Shown: one piece after another, positions 1 to 8,946 of the stretch
How positions within the stretch are numbered: position 1 is the first letter of the stretch
Layout: each line of letters starts with the position of its first letter
Origin: an uncultured Latescibacterota bacterium
Lineage (GTDB): Bacteria; Latescibacterota; UBA2968
Assembly (NCBI GenBank): GCA_958295785.1
Contig: OY282377.1
Span: 3,846,896 to 3,910,895, forward strand
Length of the DNA stretch: 64,000 nucleotides
Direction of reading: 5' to 3'
The notes under the pieces: model-generated
Told to the model about the DNA's origin: nothing
What the model saw: the letters and a program-made list of their open reading frames with translations, nothing else
The model's database searches: none
Program-made: the position numbers and the translations under genes

Positions 1-307
1 CATATTTTTCATTGCAAATGCTCTCCTTGGACGAATCTGCGGAACGGGTACAACTGGTCGTTTCGCCGTTGCGCGTTGTACTGTACAAAATACAAAACGC
101 CACAGCACGCCAGAATATAGAAAGGGAACCCTCCGGAAACAACAGCGACGTCTAGGCCGCACGCCATCCCCCAATCCCCGTTGCAGTTTTGAGACAACTT
201 CTCAAATTGGTTTGTTCTTGACAAAGCCAAAATTCCTGTTTTATTCTTCACGACAAGATGTGGTCATTTTGCTTTGCCCGCTATCGACGTTTTGACAGGA
301 GATTCCT
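1..307. other. Left-edge stretch without a supported gene
   Basis: I see no convincing gene here. A minus-strand reading frame of about 80 codons (9-251) has no clear family resemblance and a mixed hydrophobic/polar composition, so I do not call it. The last 15 bases before position 308 hold the ribosome-binding site AGGAG of the following lipoprotein gene. Confidence 0.4.
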
Positions 308-817
308 ATGGTTCGCACATCTATCACACTCATTTTTTGCGCCTTGCTGATCGGTTGCAGCGACGATACCCAATACCAAGCCGAACTTCGCGGAACCTGG
401 TTTTTGGAATCGCGCAAAATCGCCCCGGATGAAATCGTCCAGAGTCCCAAAATCAGCGGCCTCATCGAATGGTTTCCAACAGCGCCCAACCAAGCGCAAG
501 TCCATCTTTCCGTGACGGACAACAGACAGAGCATTCGGGTTATCGACCGCAGGTATGATCTTCAGGACGCGGCATTTACCTATCAATCCAAACTCAGAAT
601 TGGATCCGTGTCAGAGCAGATCTCCGATGACATGTACGACACGACACCTCAAGAAGGCACCGGGCAAATCACCTCTGACGATGCGCGCGTCACCCTCACC
701 CACGACAATGGAACGCAGTTTGAATTTATCGGCCCGCAACTCACTGTCACCTATCCAAATGGCGTGGTCGATACGTGGAAACTCAACAAAGACCAGAAAG
801 GCGTGTTGGCAAAATAA
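308..817 (+). CDS. Small putative lipoprotein of unknown function
   Basis: A 169-residue protein that begins with a short hydrophobic segment ending in the lipobox-like LLIGC (Cys at about residue 17). This predicts a lipid-anchored envelope protein. The rest is polar and beta-rich in character (repeated T/V/Y alternation) and ends in an NGVVDTWKL-like stretch typical of small lipocalin/META-like folds, but I cannot assign a family. The start is supported by AGGAGATTCCT just upstream of the ATG. It lies 231 bases upstream of the solute-binding gene cluster in the same direction. That gap holds no complete gene. Confidence 0.6.
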   Translation: MVRTSITLIFCALLIGCSDDTQYQAELRGTWFLESRKIAPDEIVQSPKISGLIEWFPTAPNQAQVHLSVTDNRQSIRVIDRRYDLQDAAFTYQSKLRIGSVSEQISDDMYDTTPQEGTGQITSDDARVTLTHDNGTQFEFIGPQLTVTYPNGVVDTWKLNKDQKGVLAK

Positions 818-1048
818 AACGGGAGATCACTTTCTCAACGCGATTCAAACCGCGCCAGCGCGCATGCCCATGAACCCCTTCAAAAGGAGCAAACAATGGC
901 AACATTCTCGACGCCGTCAATCTGAACAACCTCGATGACTGGACGGCGTTTCGCGCCCAACTGAAAAGCCAAACAGTCGTCTATTTCGATCAAAATCTCA
1001 GAATGCACATTCTCTATTCTGGGATTTTTTTAAGCAAAGGAGATTGTA

Positions 1049-3583
1049 ATGTTGCAAAATATTCGCAGTATCTTCGTTCTCACCCTCGCCGCGGGCCTGA
1101 TGTGGCATTGCGGCGGCGAGCGCGTGACCCAATCGCAGACCGAGACGACAGGCCCCCCGCTGGGCAAATTGACCGCACGCGGCGCATCCCAAGCCGCGGT
1201 CGTGGTCAACCTGTCGCAAGATGGCGCGCCCGTGAGCGGTGCGACAGTAGCGTTCTCGCGCTCCATTGCCGGTCAGACCGCGTCGTATCAGTGGTCTGGA
1301 ACGACGGATGAAATGGGGCGTGCGCGTGTGGAAATCGCGTCGGCCAATGTGACGGGCTACTATCTCGCCCGCGCCATGCAAGCCGGGAGCGAGATCGGTT
1401 CGTGGTCGAGCATCCCGATCAACAGCGGCTACGAGGTGATGCTCAATTTGCCTATCGGCGGAAAGGCGCGCGTGACCGCATCATCAAAAATCACGAGCGA
1501 GACCCCCATTGGCCTCGTGGTGCCGCTGACGGGCAGCCTGGCTTCGACGGGCATGACAGTAAAAAACGGCTTTGAACTCGCACGCGAGGAAATCAACCGT
1601 TCACCCCTGCTCAACGGGACAACCCTCAAATTTATCATCGAGGACGACCAGAGCACCGCAGCGGGGGCCGTTGCCGCTTACACAAAGTTGATCGATCAAG
1701 ATGGCGTGTCTGCCATCCTCGGCCCTTTTACCTCGAGCATGACCCGAGCGGCCTTTCCCATCGCCCAAGAAAACGAGGTCGTGGCGATCAGTCCCACCTC
1801 TGCCGCGCGTGGCCTCAGCGCGATAGGCGCTTACGTCTTCCGCGCCAGCCTCACTGTAGATAGGCTCATCCCCAGCGGCGTCAAAACGACCCAAGCGGCC
1901 TTGGGCTATCGGCGCGTGGCAACCATATACGACAGTGACGACGTCTTTTCCCAAAGCAGCGATGCGGTGCTCAAGGAAGCATTTATGGACAATGGCGTGG
2001 AGGTGCTGACCACCGAGACCATCCAAACCGGCGATACGGACTTTTCCGCGCAACTCATGCGGATAAATGAGCTGAATCCCGACGCCATCTTCGTCTCTGC
2101 GTTGCCCACAGAGGCGACCAATATTTTGATCCAAGGTCGGCAACTGGGTATTCCCACCAAAGTACCCTTTATCGCGAACCTGACCTTGACCCCCAGCGAA
2201 ATCCAGCGCGCGGGGGCCGCCGCCGAGGGGGCGATTGCGTTTACCGCCTGGAGCAGCACGGCGGATACCCCGGGCAATCGCGCTTTTGTCGAAAATTACC
2301 GCGCAAAATTCGGCAGTGACCCCGATGCGTTCGCCGCGCAAGCCTATACCGCGGTCCACATCTTGGCGCGCGCCATCGCCACTGCCTCATCGACCGATGC
2401 GAGCGCGATTCGGGACGCGCTGGCAAAAATCGGGAATATGGACACGGTTTTGGGTTCGTTCTCATTTGACGACAATGGCGATGGGGTTTACGATCCGGCT
2501 GTCCTGATCGTCAAGGATGGCGAACTCGAGGTTTTCAAGCCGTCGCCCAGCGTGATTTCCATTGGCCTCGTCCCGCATCTGACGGGGCCATTCGCCGAGA
2601 CCGATTTGCAAAACGCTGCGGAACTGGCTCTCGCCGAGATCGACAAGTTGCACGACAAGGCCATATTCAAGTTCATCGTCGAAGACAGCCGGAGTACCCC
2701 AGCGGGCGCGATTGCGGCTTACGACAAACTGATCGCCCAAGGCGTGCAGGCCATCCTCGGCCCTCGTAACTCAACGGTGTTCCGCGGGGCTCTTGCAGTC
2801 GCGCAAGAAAATGGGGTCGTGGCGATCAGCCCCACCTCTGCCGCGCGTGGCCTCAGCGCGATGGGGGATTATATCTTCCGCACCAGTCTGACGGTGGACC
2901 GGCTCATCCCCAGCGGCGTACAGACCACGCAAAAGGCCCTCGGCTATCGGCGCGTGGCGACAATATTCGACAGCGGGGATGCCTTTTCCCAAAGCAGCGA
3001 TGCGGTGCTCAAGGAAGCATTTATGGACAATGGCGTGGAGGTGCTGACCACCGAGACCTTCCAAACGGGCGATACCGATTTATCCGCGCAATTGACGCGC
3101 ATAAAGGAGATGAATCCCGATGCCATTTTTGTCTCGGCCCAAGCGACGGAAATGACGGAGGTTCTGATCCAGGGGCGGCAACTGGGCATTCCCAGTGAGG
3201 TGCGTTTTATTGCAAATCTGATCCTGACCCCCGAGCAAATCCAAAGCGCGGGTGCCGCCGCCGAGGAGGTAATCGTATTTACCGCATGGAGCAGCACGGC
3301 GGATACGCCGGGCAATCGCGCCTTCGTCGAGAATTACCGCGCGAAATACGGCGGCGAACCCAATGTGTTTGCCGCGCAATCTTATGCCGCGGTCTATATT
3401 CTCGCAAAGGCCCTGGGCACTGCCTCATCGACAGATGCGAGCGCGATTCGGGACGCCTTGGCGGCGACAATGGATTTGGACACAGTCTTGGGCAAATTCT
3501 CTTTTGACGCCAATGGCGACGGGATATACGACCCGACGATACTGATCGTCAAAAATGGCAGACTCGAGGTTTTCAAGCCGTAA
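1049..3583 (+). CDS. Double-domain periplasmic ligand-binding protein (branched-chain amino-acid type)
   Basis: An 844-residue exported protein. Residues 1-24 form a signal sequence ending at Cys in LMWHCGG, an unusual lipobox. Residues about 25-145 form an Ig-like or carboxypeptidase-regulatory-like beta module (DGAPVSGATVAFSRS). Two complete leucine/isoleucine/valine-binding-type domains (Peripla_BP_6) follow at about 146-490 and 497-844. Each starts with an (I)GLV..LTG strand and contains ISPTSAARGLS, the ligand-site loop of this family. The two domains are nearly identical over long stretches, for example around 1947-2022 and 2983-3059, which indicates recent internal duplication or gene conversion. 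AAAGGAGATTGTA precedes the ATG. No ABC permease or ATPase is adjacent, so a role as orphan receptor or sensor is as likely as transport. Confidence 0.8.
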   Translation: MLQNIRSIFVLTLAAGLMWHCGGERVTQSQTETTGPPLGKLTARGASQAAVVVNLSQDGAPVSGATVAFSRSIAGQTASYQWSGTTDEMGRARVEIASANVTGYYLARAMQAGSEIGSWSSIPINSGYEVMLNLPIGGKARVTASSKITSETPIGLVVPLTGSLASTGMTVKNGFELAREEINRSPLLNGTTLKFIIEDDQSTAAGAVAAYTKLIDQDGVSAILGPFTSSMTRAAFPIAQENEVVAISPTSAARGLSAIGAYVFRASLTVDRLIPSGVKTTQAALGYRRVATIYDSDDVFSQSSDAVLKEAFMDNGVEVLTTETIQTGDTDFSAQLMRINELNPDAIFVSALPTEATNILIQGRQLGIPTKVPFIANLTLTPSEIQRAGAAAEGAIAFTAWSSTADTPGNRAFVENYRAKFGSDPDAFAAQAYTAVHILARAIATASSTDASAIRDALAKIGNMDTVLGSFSFDDNGDGVYDPAVLIVKDGELEVFKPSPSVISIGLVPHLTGPFAETDLQNAAELALAEIDKLHDKAIFKFIVEDSRSTPAGAIAAYDKLIAQGVQAILGPRNSTVFRGALAVAQENGVVAISPTSAARGLSAMGDYIFRTSLTVDRLIPSGVQTTQKALGYRRVATIFDSGDAFSQSSDAVLKEAFMDNGVEVLTTETFQTGDTDLSAQLTRIKEMNPDAIFVSAQATEMTEVLIQGRQLGIPSEVRFIANLILTPEQIQSAGAAAEEVIVFTAWSSTADTPGNRAFVENYRAKYGGEPNVFAAQSYAAVYILAKALGTASSTDASAIRDALAATMDLDTVLGKFSFDANGDGIYDPTILIVKNGRLEVFKP

Positions 3584-3609
3584 ACAGGGGCAGTTGATAA
3601 GAGGTCGCC

Positions 3610-5130
3610 ATGTTGAAAAGCATTCGCAATATCGCTGTCATCGCCCTCGCCGCGGGCCTGATGTGGCACTGTGGCGGCGAGCGCGTGACCCAATCGCAGA
3701 CCGAGACGACAGGCCCCCCGCTGGGCAAATTGACCGCGAGCGATTCCGCATCGCAAGCCGTGGCGATGGTCAATCTGACGCGAGATGGCGCGCCCGTAAG
3801 CGGTGCTATCGTGGAGTTCTCGCGCTCTATCGCCGGGCGGTCAGCCTCATATCAGTGGTCCGGAATAACCGATGCGATGGGGCGTGCGCGGGTGGAGATC
3901 GCGTCGGCCAATGTGACGGGCTACTATCGGGCGCGTGCCTTACAAGACAGGAGACCGGCCGGATTGGGCGGGAGCATTAGCCGGATCGGTTCGTGGTCGA
4001 GCATCCCGATCAACAGCGGCTACGAGGTGATGCTCAATTTGCCTATCGGCGGAAAGGCGCGCGTGACCGCATCATCAAAAATCATGAGCGAGATCCCCAT
4101 TGGCCTCGTCGTATCGCTGACGGGTAGCCTTACTTCGACGGGCATTCCGATAAACAATGGCTTTGAACTCGCGCGCGAAGAAGTCAACCGCTCATCCCTG
4201 CTCAACGGGCCGCGCATCCGATTCATCATTGAGGACGACCAGAGCACCGCAGAGGGGGCAATCGCGGCTTTCAACAAGTTGATCGATCAAAACGTGTCTG
4301 TGGTCCTCGGCCCTTTTACCTCGACTATGGCCGCCGCGATTTTTCCCATCGCGCAAGAACATAGGGTGGTGGCGATCAGCCCGACCTCTAACGCGCCCGG
4401 CCTCAGCGCGATAGGCGATTTTGTCTTTCGCACCAGCCTGCCAGTGGATCGGCTTTTGCCCAATGGGATTGCGACCACGCAACAGGCCCTCGGCTATCGG
4501 CGCGTGGCAACAATACACGACAAAGACGATGTCTTTTCCCAAGGTAGCGACGCGGCGTTCAAAAAAGCATTCAGAGATAACGGCGTCGAGGTGCTGATCT
4601 CGGAAACCTTTCAAACGGGCGATACCGACTTTTCCGCGCAACTGACGCGCATAAAAGCGGCGAACCCAGACGCCATCTCCATCTCGGCTTTGCCCACCGA
4701 GATACCCGAAATTATGATCCAAGGCCGCCAACTCGGTATTCCCTTTGAGATTCCCTTTATTTGTCCCACCCTGGTCATGGGCGAAGTGCAACGCGCAGGT
4801 GACGCCGCCGAGGGGGCAATTACCATCGCGCTTTGGAGCGAAAAGGCCGATACCCCGGGCAATCGCGCCTTCATCGACAATTATCGCGCGAAATTCGACG
4901 GCGAACCCGATGCGTTTACCGCACAGGCTTATACCGCTGTCCATCTTCTAGGCAAGGCCATTGCCGATGCCCAATCGACGGAGGCGAGCGCGATTCGAGA
5001 CGCCCTATCCGCGATCCGCGATGTCCCCACGGTTTTGGGCAACTTCTCTTTCGACGATGGTGGCGACGGGATTCACAACGCGATCACCCTGACCGTCAAG
5101 AATGGCAAATTCGAGGTTTTCGATCCATAA
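3610..5130 (+). CDS. Single-domain periplasmic ligand-binding protein, paralogue of the neighbours
   Basis: A 506-residue paralogue. The first about 160 residues (signal sequence, Cys in LMWHCGG, Ig-like module) are almost identical to the genes on either side, apart from a 10-residue insertion (around DRRPAGLGGS) in the linker. One Peripla_BP_6 domain follows, with ISPTSNAPGLS at the usual ligand loop; it is more diverged than the two domains of the preceding gene. The gap to the upstream gene is 26 bases, and 13 bases separate its stop from the next ATG, so the three are probably one operon. The start has GAGGTCGCC upstream. Confidence 0.8.
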   Translation: MLKSIRNIAVIALAAGLMWHCGGERVTQSQTETTGPPLGKLTASDSASQAVAMVNLTRDGAPVSGAIVEFSRSIAGRSASYQWSGITDAMGRARVEIASANVTGYYRARALQDRRPAGLGGSISRIGSWSSIPINSGYEVMLNLPIGGKARVTASSKIMSEIPIGLVVSLTGSLTSTGIPINNGFELAREEVNRSSLLNGPRIRFIIEDDQSTAEGAIAAFNKLIDQNVSVVLGPFTSTMAAAIFPIAQEHRVVAISPTSNAPGLSAIGDFVFRTSLPVDRLLPNGIATTQQALGYRRVATIHDKDDVFSQGSDAAFKKAFRDNGVEVLISETFQTGDTDFSAQLTRIKAANPDAISISALPTEIPEIMIQGRQLGIPFEIPFICPTLVMGEVQRAGDAAEGAITIALWSEKADTPGNRAFIDNYRAKFDGEPDAFTAQAYTAVHLLGKAIADAQSTEASAIRDALSAIRDVPTVLGNFSFDDGGDGIHNAITLTVKNGKFEVFDP

Positions 5131-5143
5131 ACAGGAGGCAGTT

Positions 5144-7573
5144 ATGTTGAGCAACATTCGCAGTATCCTCGTTCTCACCCTCGCCGCGGGCCTGATGTGG
5201 CACTGCGGCGGCGAGCGCGTGACCCAATCGCAGACCGAGACGACAGGCCCCCCGCTGGGCAAATTGACCGCACGCGGCGCATCCCAAGCCGCGGTCGTGG
5301 TCAATCTCTCGCAAGATGGCGCGCCCGTAAGCGGTGCGACAGTAGCGTTCTCGCGCTCCATTGCCGGGCGGGCAGCGTCCTATCAGTGGTCTGGAACGAC
5401 GGATGAGAACGGGCATGCGCGTGTGGAGATCGCGTCGGCCAATGTGACGGGCTACTATCTCGCCCGCGCCATGCAAGCCGGGAGCGAGATCGGTTCGTGG
5501 TCGAGCATCCCGATCAACAGCGGCTACGAGGTGATGCTCAATTTGCCTATCGGCGGAAAGGCGCGCGTGACCGCATCATCAGAAATCATGAGCGAAATTC
5601 CCATTGGCCTCGTCATGTCCTTGACGGGACGAATAGCCGCGACCGGGACGACCATGAAAAATGGCCTTGAAATGGCCCTCGAAGAAATCAATCGCTCGGG
5701 CATGCTCGGCGGGACAACCCTCAAATTCATCATCGAAGACGACGGGGGCACGATAGAGGGTGCGGTTGCCGCTTACACAAAGTTGATCGAGCAAGATGAC
5801 GTGTCCGTGGTCATCGGTCCCTTTAGCTCAAGCGCGACCAAAGCGGCCTTTCCCATCGCCCAAGAAAATGGAGTGGTGGCGATCAGCCCGACCTCTGCGG
5901 CGCGTGGCCTCAGCGCGCTCGGGGATTATCTCTTCCGCATCAGCCTCACTGTTGACGCGCTGTTGCCCGGCGGCGTTGCAACAACGCAAAAGGCCCTCGG
6001 CTATCAACGGGTGGCGACCATCATCCAAGCTGCCGATGCCTTTTCCCTCAGCAGCGACGAGGTGTTCAAAGACGCCCTTCGCGCAAACGGCGTGGAGGTG
6101 CTGACCACCGAGAGCTTCCAACCGGATGGGGTCGACGACTTGTCCGCGCAATTGACGCGCATCAAAGCCCTGAATCCCGACGCCATCTTTATCTCGTCCC
6201 AGCCGCCCGGGCGGGTTCAAATTCCGATTCAAGCCCGGCAACTCGGCATTTCCAAGGACATTCCCTTCCTCGTCACCCTGATGACCATAGACGACGTCCT
6301 GCAAGCAGATCCGGCGGCCGAGGGTTCAATTAGTTTTACGACCTGGTCCAACAAAGCCGACCCACCGGGCAACCGCGCTTTTGTTGCGAAGTTCCGGGAG
6401 AAATACGGCTATGAACCCGCCGCGTTCACGGCGCAATCCTATGCCTCGCTCTACATTCTGGCGCAGGCCATTGCCGATGCCAAATCCACCGATGCCCACG
6501 CCATTCGAGCCGCGCTGACCGCGATTGATCTATCGACCGTTTTGGGCCAATTCTCGTTTGATGCCAATGGCGACGCGGTTTATGACCCGATCATCCTGAC
6601 CGTCGAGAACAGTAAATTTGAGGTTTTTGATCCGCAGATGAGCACGGGCGAAAAACGCCTGCTCAATATGGGCTTCTACGCCTTTTTCGAGCCGCTCAGT
6701 TACAGCGCAAATCCCGACCCGATGGCCCCTGGATTTAAGGAACACCGCGGCTATGAAGCGGATCTGTTGACCGCGCTCGAAGCGATGAAAGGCGAGAATT
6801 TGGCTTTTGTTCGACACCCGATAGCCGAGTGGCCCAATATCTGGTTGAAACCCACGGAACCACAATACGATCTGGTCGGCGGCGGGATCACGATTCTCGA
6901 TTCTCGAACCCGAGACGCCATGGGCAACCAAGTGATCACCTTTACGTCGGGCCATATCACCTTTCGCCAGTCGCTTCTGGTGCGCGCCGACGATGCACAA
7001 CGCCTTGCCAGCCATAGCGATTTGACCAGCGATGTGCGCGTGGGGGTTCTCGCCGGCACCACGGGAGAGGCCCGCCTGCTGGAACTGACGGGTCTCGTCA
7101 ATGACATGGGCATGCTGGCCGCCGGTGTGCGCGTGGAAACCGCGCAGGACACTGTGGTTGCCGATGGCAGCGCGGATTACGTCATTACCTCTGCGGGGGC
7201 ATCTCCTGTGTTGATGGGGCGTCGCCTCCTTCACCCACCTTCGGAAACCATGCCGCAAGTGGTTTATTTGGGCGACGAGACCGGCGAAACCGCGTTGCTC
7301 AACGCCCTGCGCGATGGCAACATAGACGCCGTCGCCCGAGGCGAGATTGGCAACCGCACCGCCGTTCAAAATTTCGGCAACGCCTTTGCGGTGACAGCCC
7401 TTGACCCTCAAATTGAACTCGGTGGATTTGCAGTGTCAGCGGAAAATACCGCGCTGCTCACCTTCCTCAATGAGCGGATCAACTATCTGACGGACAATCG
7501 CCGCATCGGCTATGCAGAATGGCTGGCCGATCCCACGGTGTTCACGCGCCGCGCCGAGATGTGGCCGCGTTAG
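5144..7573 (+). CDS. Hybrid ligand-binding protein: Peripla_BP_6 domain plus SBP family-3-like domain
   Basis: An 809-residue exported protein. I place the start at the ATG at 5144, which follows ACAGGAGGCAGTT and matches the N-termini of both paralogues; an in-frame ATG at 5102 would only add residues overlapping the previous gene. The order is signal/LMWHCGG, Ig-like module, Peripla_BP_6 domain (to about residue 490), then a C-terminal domain of about 310 residues. That last domain resembles extracellular solute-binding protein family 3: an N-terminal strand with a GYEADLL helix, a central VGVLAGTTGE hinge, and a terminal NERINYLTDNRRIGYAEWL helix. The third paralogue has thus replaced the second Peripla_BP_6 unit with an unrelated binding fold. 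A strong terminator follows. Confidence 0.8.
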   Translation: MLSNIRSILVLTLAAGLMWHCGGERVTQSQTETTGPPLGKLTARGASQAAVVVNLSQDGAPVSGATVAFSRSIAGRAASYQWSGTTDENGHARVEIASANVTGYYLARAMQAGSEIGSWSSIPINSGYEVMLNLPIGGKARVTASSEIMSEIPIGLVMSLTGRIAATGTTMKNGLEMALEEINRSGMLGGTTLKFIIEDDGGTIEGAVAAYTKLIEQDDVSVVIGPFSSSATKAAFPIAQENGVVAISPTSAARGLSALGDYLFRISLTVDALLPGGVATTQKALGYQRVATIIQAADAFSLSSDEVFKDALRANGVEVLTTESFQPDGVDDLSAQLTRIKALNPDAIFISSQPPGRVQIPIQARQLGISKDIPFLVTLMTIDDVLQADPAAEGSISFTTWSNKADPPGNRAFVAKFREKYGYEPAAFTAQSYASLYILAQAIADAKSTDAHAIRAALTAIDLSTVLGQFSFDANGDAVYDPIILTVENSKFEVFDPQMSTGEKRLLNMGFYAFFEPLSYSANPDPMAPGFKEHRGYEADLLTALEAMKGENLAFVRHPIAEWPNIWLKPTEPQYDLVGGGITILDSRTRDAMGNQVITFTSGHITFRQSLLVRADDAQRLASHSDLTSDVRVGVLAGTTGEARLLELTGLVNDMGMLAAGVRVETAQDTVVADGSADYVITSAGASPVLMGRRLLHPPSETMPQVVYLGDETGETALLNALRDGNIDAVARGEIGNRTAVQNFGNAFAVTALDPQIELGGFAVSAENTALLTFLNERINYLTDNRRIGYAEWLADPTVFTRRAEMWPR

Positions 7574-7621
7574 CCCCTTAAAAGCTGATGCCTGATGTAG
7601 CATCGGCACTTGCCATACAAA

Positions 7622-7659
7622 AAGCCCGGGTTCATAGTGAACTCGGGCTTGATTTTTTT
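7622..7659 (+). terminator. Rho-independent terminator after the binding-protein cluster
   Basis: A 13-base stem (AAGCCCGGGTTCA paired with TGAACTCGGGCTT, one mismatch) with loop TAG, followed by GA and a run of seven T. It closes the plus-strand cluster 49 bases after its last stop codon and may also act on the convergent mcr operon. Confidence 0.85.
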
Positions 7660-7677
7660 GGATGACCTTTCCTCCGC

Positions 7678-7710
7678 GCCATCCGCGTCCTCTGCTCAAT
7701 CCGCGATCCG
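7678..7710. repeat. Dispersed 'ATCCGCG' repeat
   Basis: A short run of ATCCGCG-containing units (CCATCCGCGTCC, CAATCCGCGATCC). The same motif occurs near 25363-25385, 48133-48172 and 56348-56384, mostly between genes and beside the GC-rich palindromic repeats. I read it as one of two interspersed repeat families of this genome. Confidence 0.5.
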
Positions 7711-8946
7711 TCAGAGATGTTTCAAAATGTCTTTAACGCTACCTTTGGGATCGGTGACATCAAATGGAAAGCAAGACAAAGACAAGTCCTCATCAAACTC
7801 GTACCGCAACATCTCTCGAAATTGCGCTGTCTTGGGATAGACGAGCGCGACCTGTTTGCAGCGATACTTTTTGCCATAAGCGAACAACTGGTACACATCG
7901 GCTTGGTTAATGCCGTGCTTGCTGTCATTGCCGTTTTCGTTAACGCGCTTCCATTTGGTGTCGAGGATAAATTTTGTTTTGCCATCGGACATCAGGCTGA
8001 TATCCGGTTTCATAAAAAAAACATCGTTGCCCCGAATGCGGGCTAACGGTTCTTTCGGCCCCTGCTCGCGCACGGAAAACTGTCGCTGATACCGCCGAAA
8101 ACACGTTGCGACAAAATCCTCAAACACATCCTCCATCGGAAACAACAAGGTCTGGTTGACGTGTTTGCCGGCAAACGTGGTCAGGCCGCGACCAAACAGA
8201 AACAGCCCGACCCACTGCATCACCGCGTCGTAATGGGACATCGAGCGATCTACCCGGTGCTGTTGCCAGTCGCTTTCAAGTTGGGTTGACGTGGGAATAT
8301 CGGCAAAACAGATACGCAACTGATGGAGCAACTGTTGATTTCTCGACTGTCGTGCGAAACCGATCAGTTTTTGGATGGTGCTGTGAATCAGGCGATTGGC
8401 CGGGCGGTTGGCGGTGAACTCGTCATAGCCGACGTAAAACCGCGCACGGTTGACCGCATTTTCACGAATGTGCTGCGGAAACAGGATCCGCCCGCGCAGG
8501 CAAGGCAGGTTGTCTTCCACCGGTTGATAATTGCGGGCCAGGCCGCGTTGCGTCAGCAGAACGAGGTTGTTCAAAAACAGGTGGACAAACACTTCCAGCA
8601 TATTGAAACGGCGCACGGCGTTGATGTGACTCGCGTTGAACTGCGCCATTTTCTTGAACCCGCGCCAAGTCCGCAGCATGTTGAAGAATACTTTTTTGCT
8701 TTCTTCCTCGTCTTTGGCAAAATCTACCTTCGGCAGAATTTCGAGCACGGTTCCCTTGCGCGTTTCGATAATGCCGACGTAGTTTTGTGCGTGTAGCCCG
8801 TTGTTTTTCAACACCAAAACAGGTCGGTGGTTGCCCTGTCCATCCGTCTGATTGGCAAGGGCAAAGTCCTTCAGATCCCTCAATTCATCTCGGGCGAGAC
8901 CCGCCAGTTGTTCATATTCTTTGACTTTGATAACGGACATCGTCAA
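7711..8946 (-). CDS. mcrC: McrC, nuclease subunit of a McrBC-type modification-dependent restriction system
   Basis: About 410 residues, the usual length for McrC/McrBC family proteins. The C-terminal half carries the PD-(D/E)xK nuclease signature: KPDISL followed by FILDTKWK (Asp ... Asp-x-Lys). McrC is known to join an McrB ring and cut DNA near methylcytosine. The annotated start is a TTG whose last bases overlap the TGA of mcrB (TTGA); an ATG six bases further in is an equally good start. Either way the two genes are translationally coupled. No frameshift is visible, so this copy is probably functional. Confidence 0.9.
   Translation of the reverse strand: MTMSVIKVKEYEQLAGLARDELRDLKDFALANQTDGQGNHRPVLVLKNNGLHAQNYVGIIETRKGTVLEILPKVDFAKDEEESKKVFFNMLRTWRGFKKMAQFNASHINAVRRFNMLEVFVHLFLNNLVLLTQRGLARNYQPVEDNLPCLRGRILFPQHIRENAVNRARFYVGYDEFTANRPANRLIHSTIQKLIGFARQSRNQQLLHQLRICFADIPTSTQLESDWQQHRVDRSMSHYDAVMQWVGLFLFGRGLTTFAGKHVNQTLLFPMEDVFEDFVATCFRRYQRQFSVREQGPKEPLARIRGNDVFFMKPDISLMSDGKTKFILDTKWKRVNENGNDSKHGINQADVYQLFAYGKKYRCKQVALVYPKTAQFREMLRYEFDEDLSLSCFPFDVTDPKGSVKDILKHL

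Noticed and set aside
9-251. 80-codon minus-strand frame at the left edge
   Set aside because: No ribosome-binding site of note, no homologue recognised, too short to support alone.
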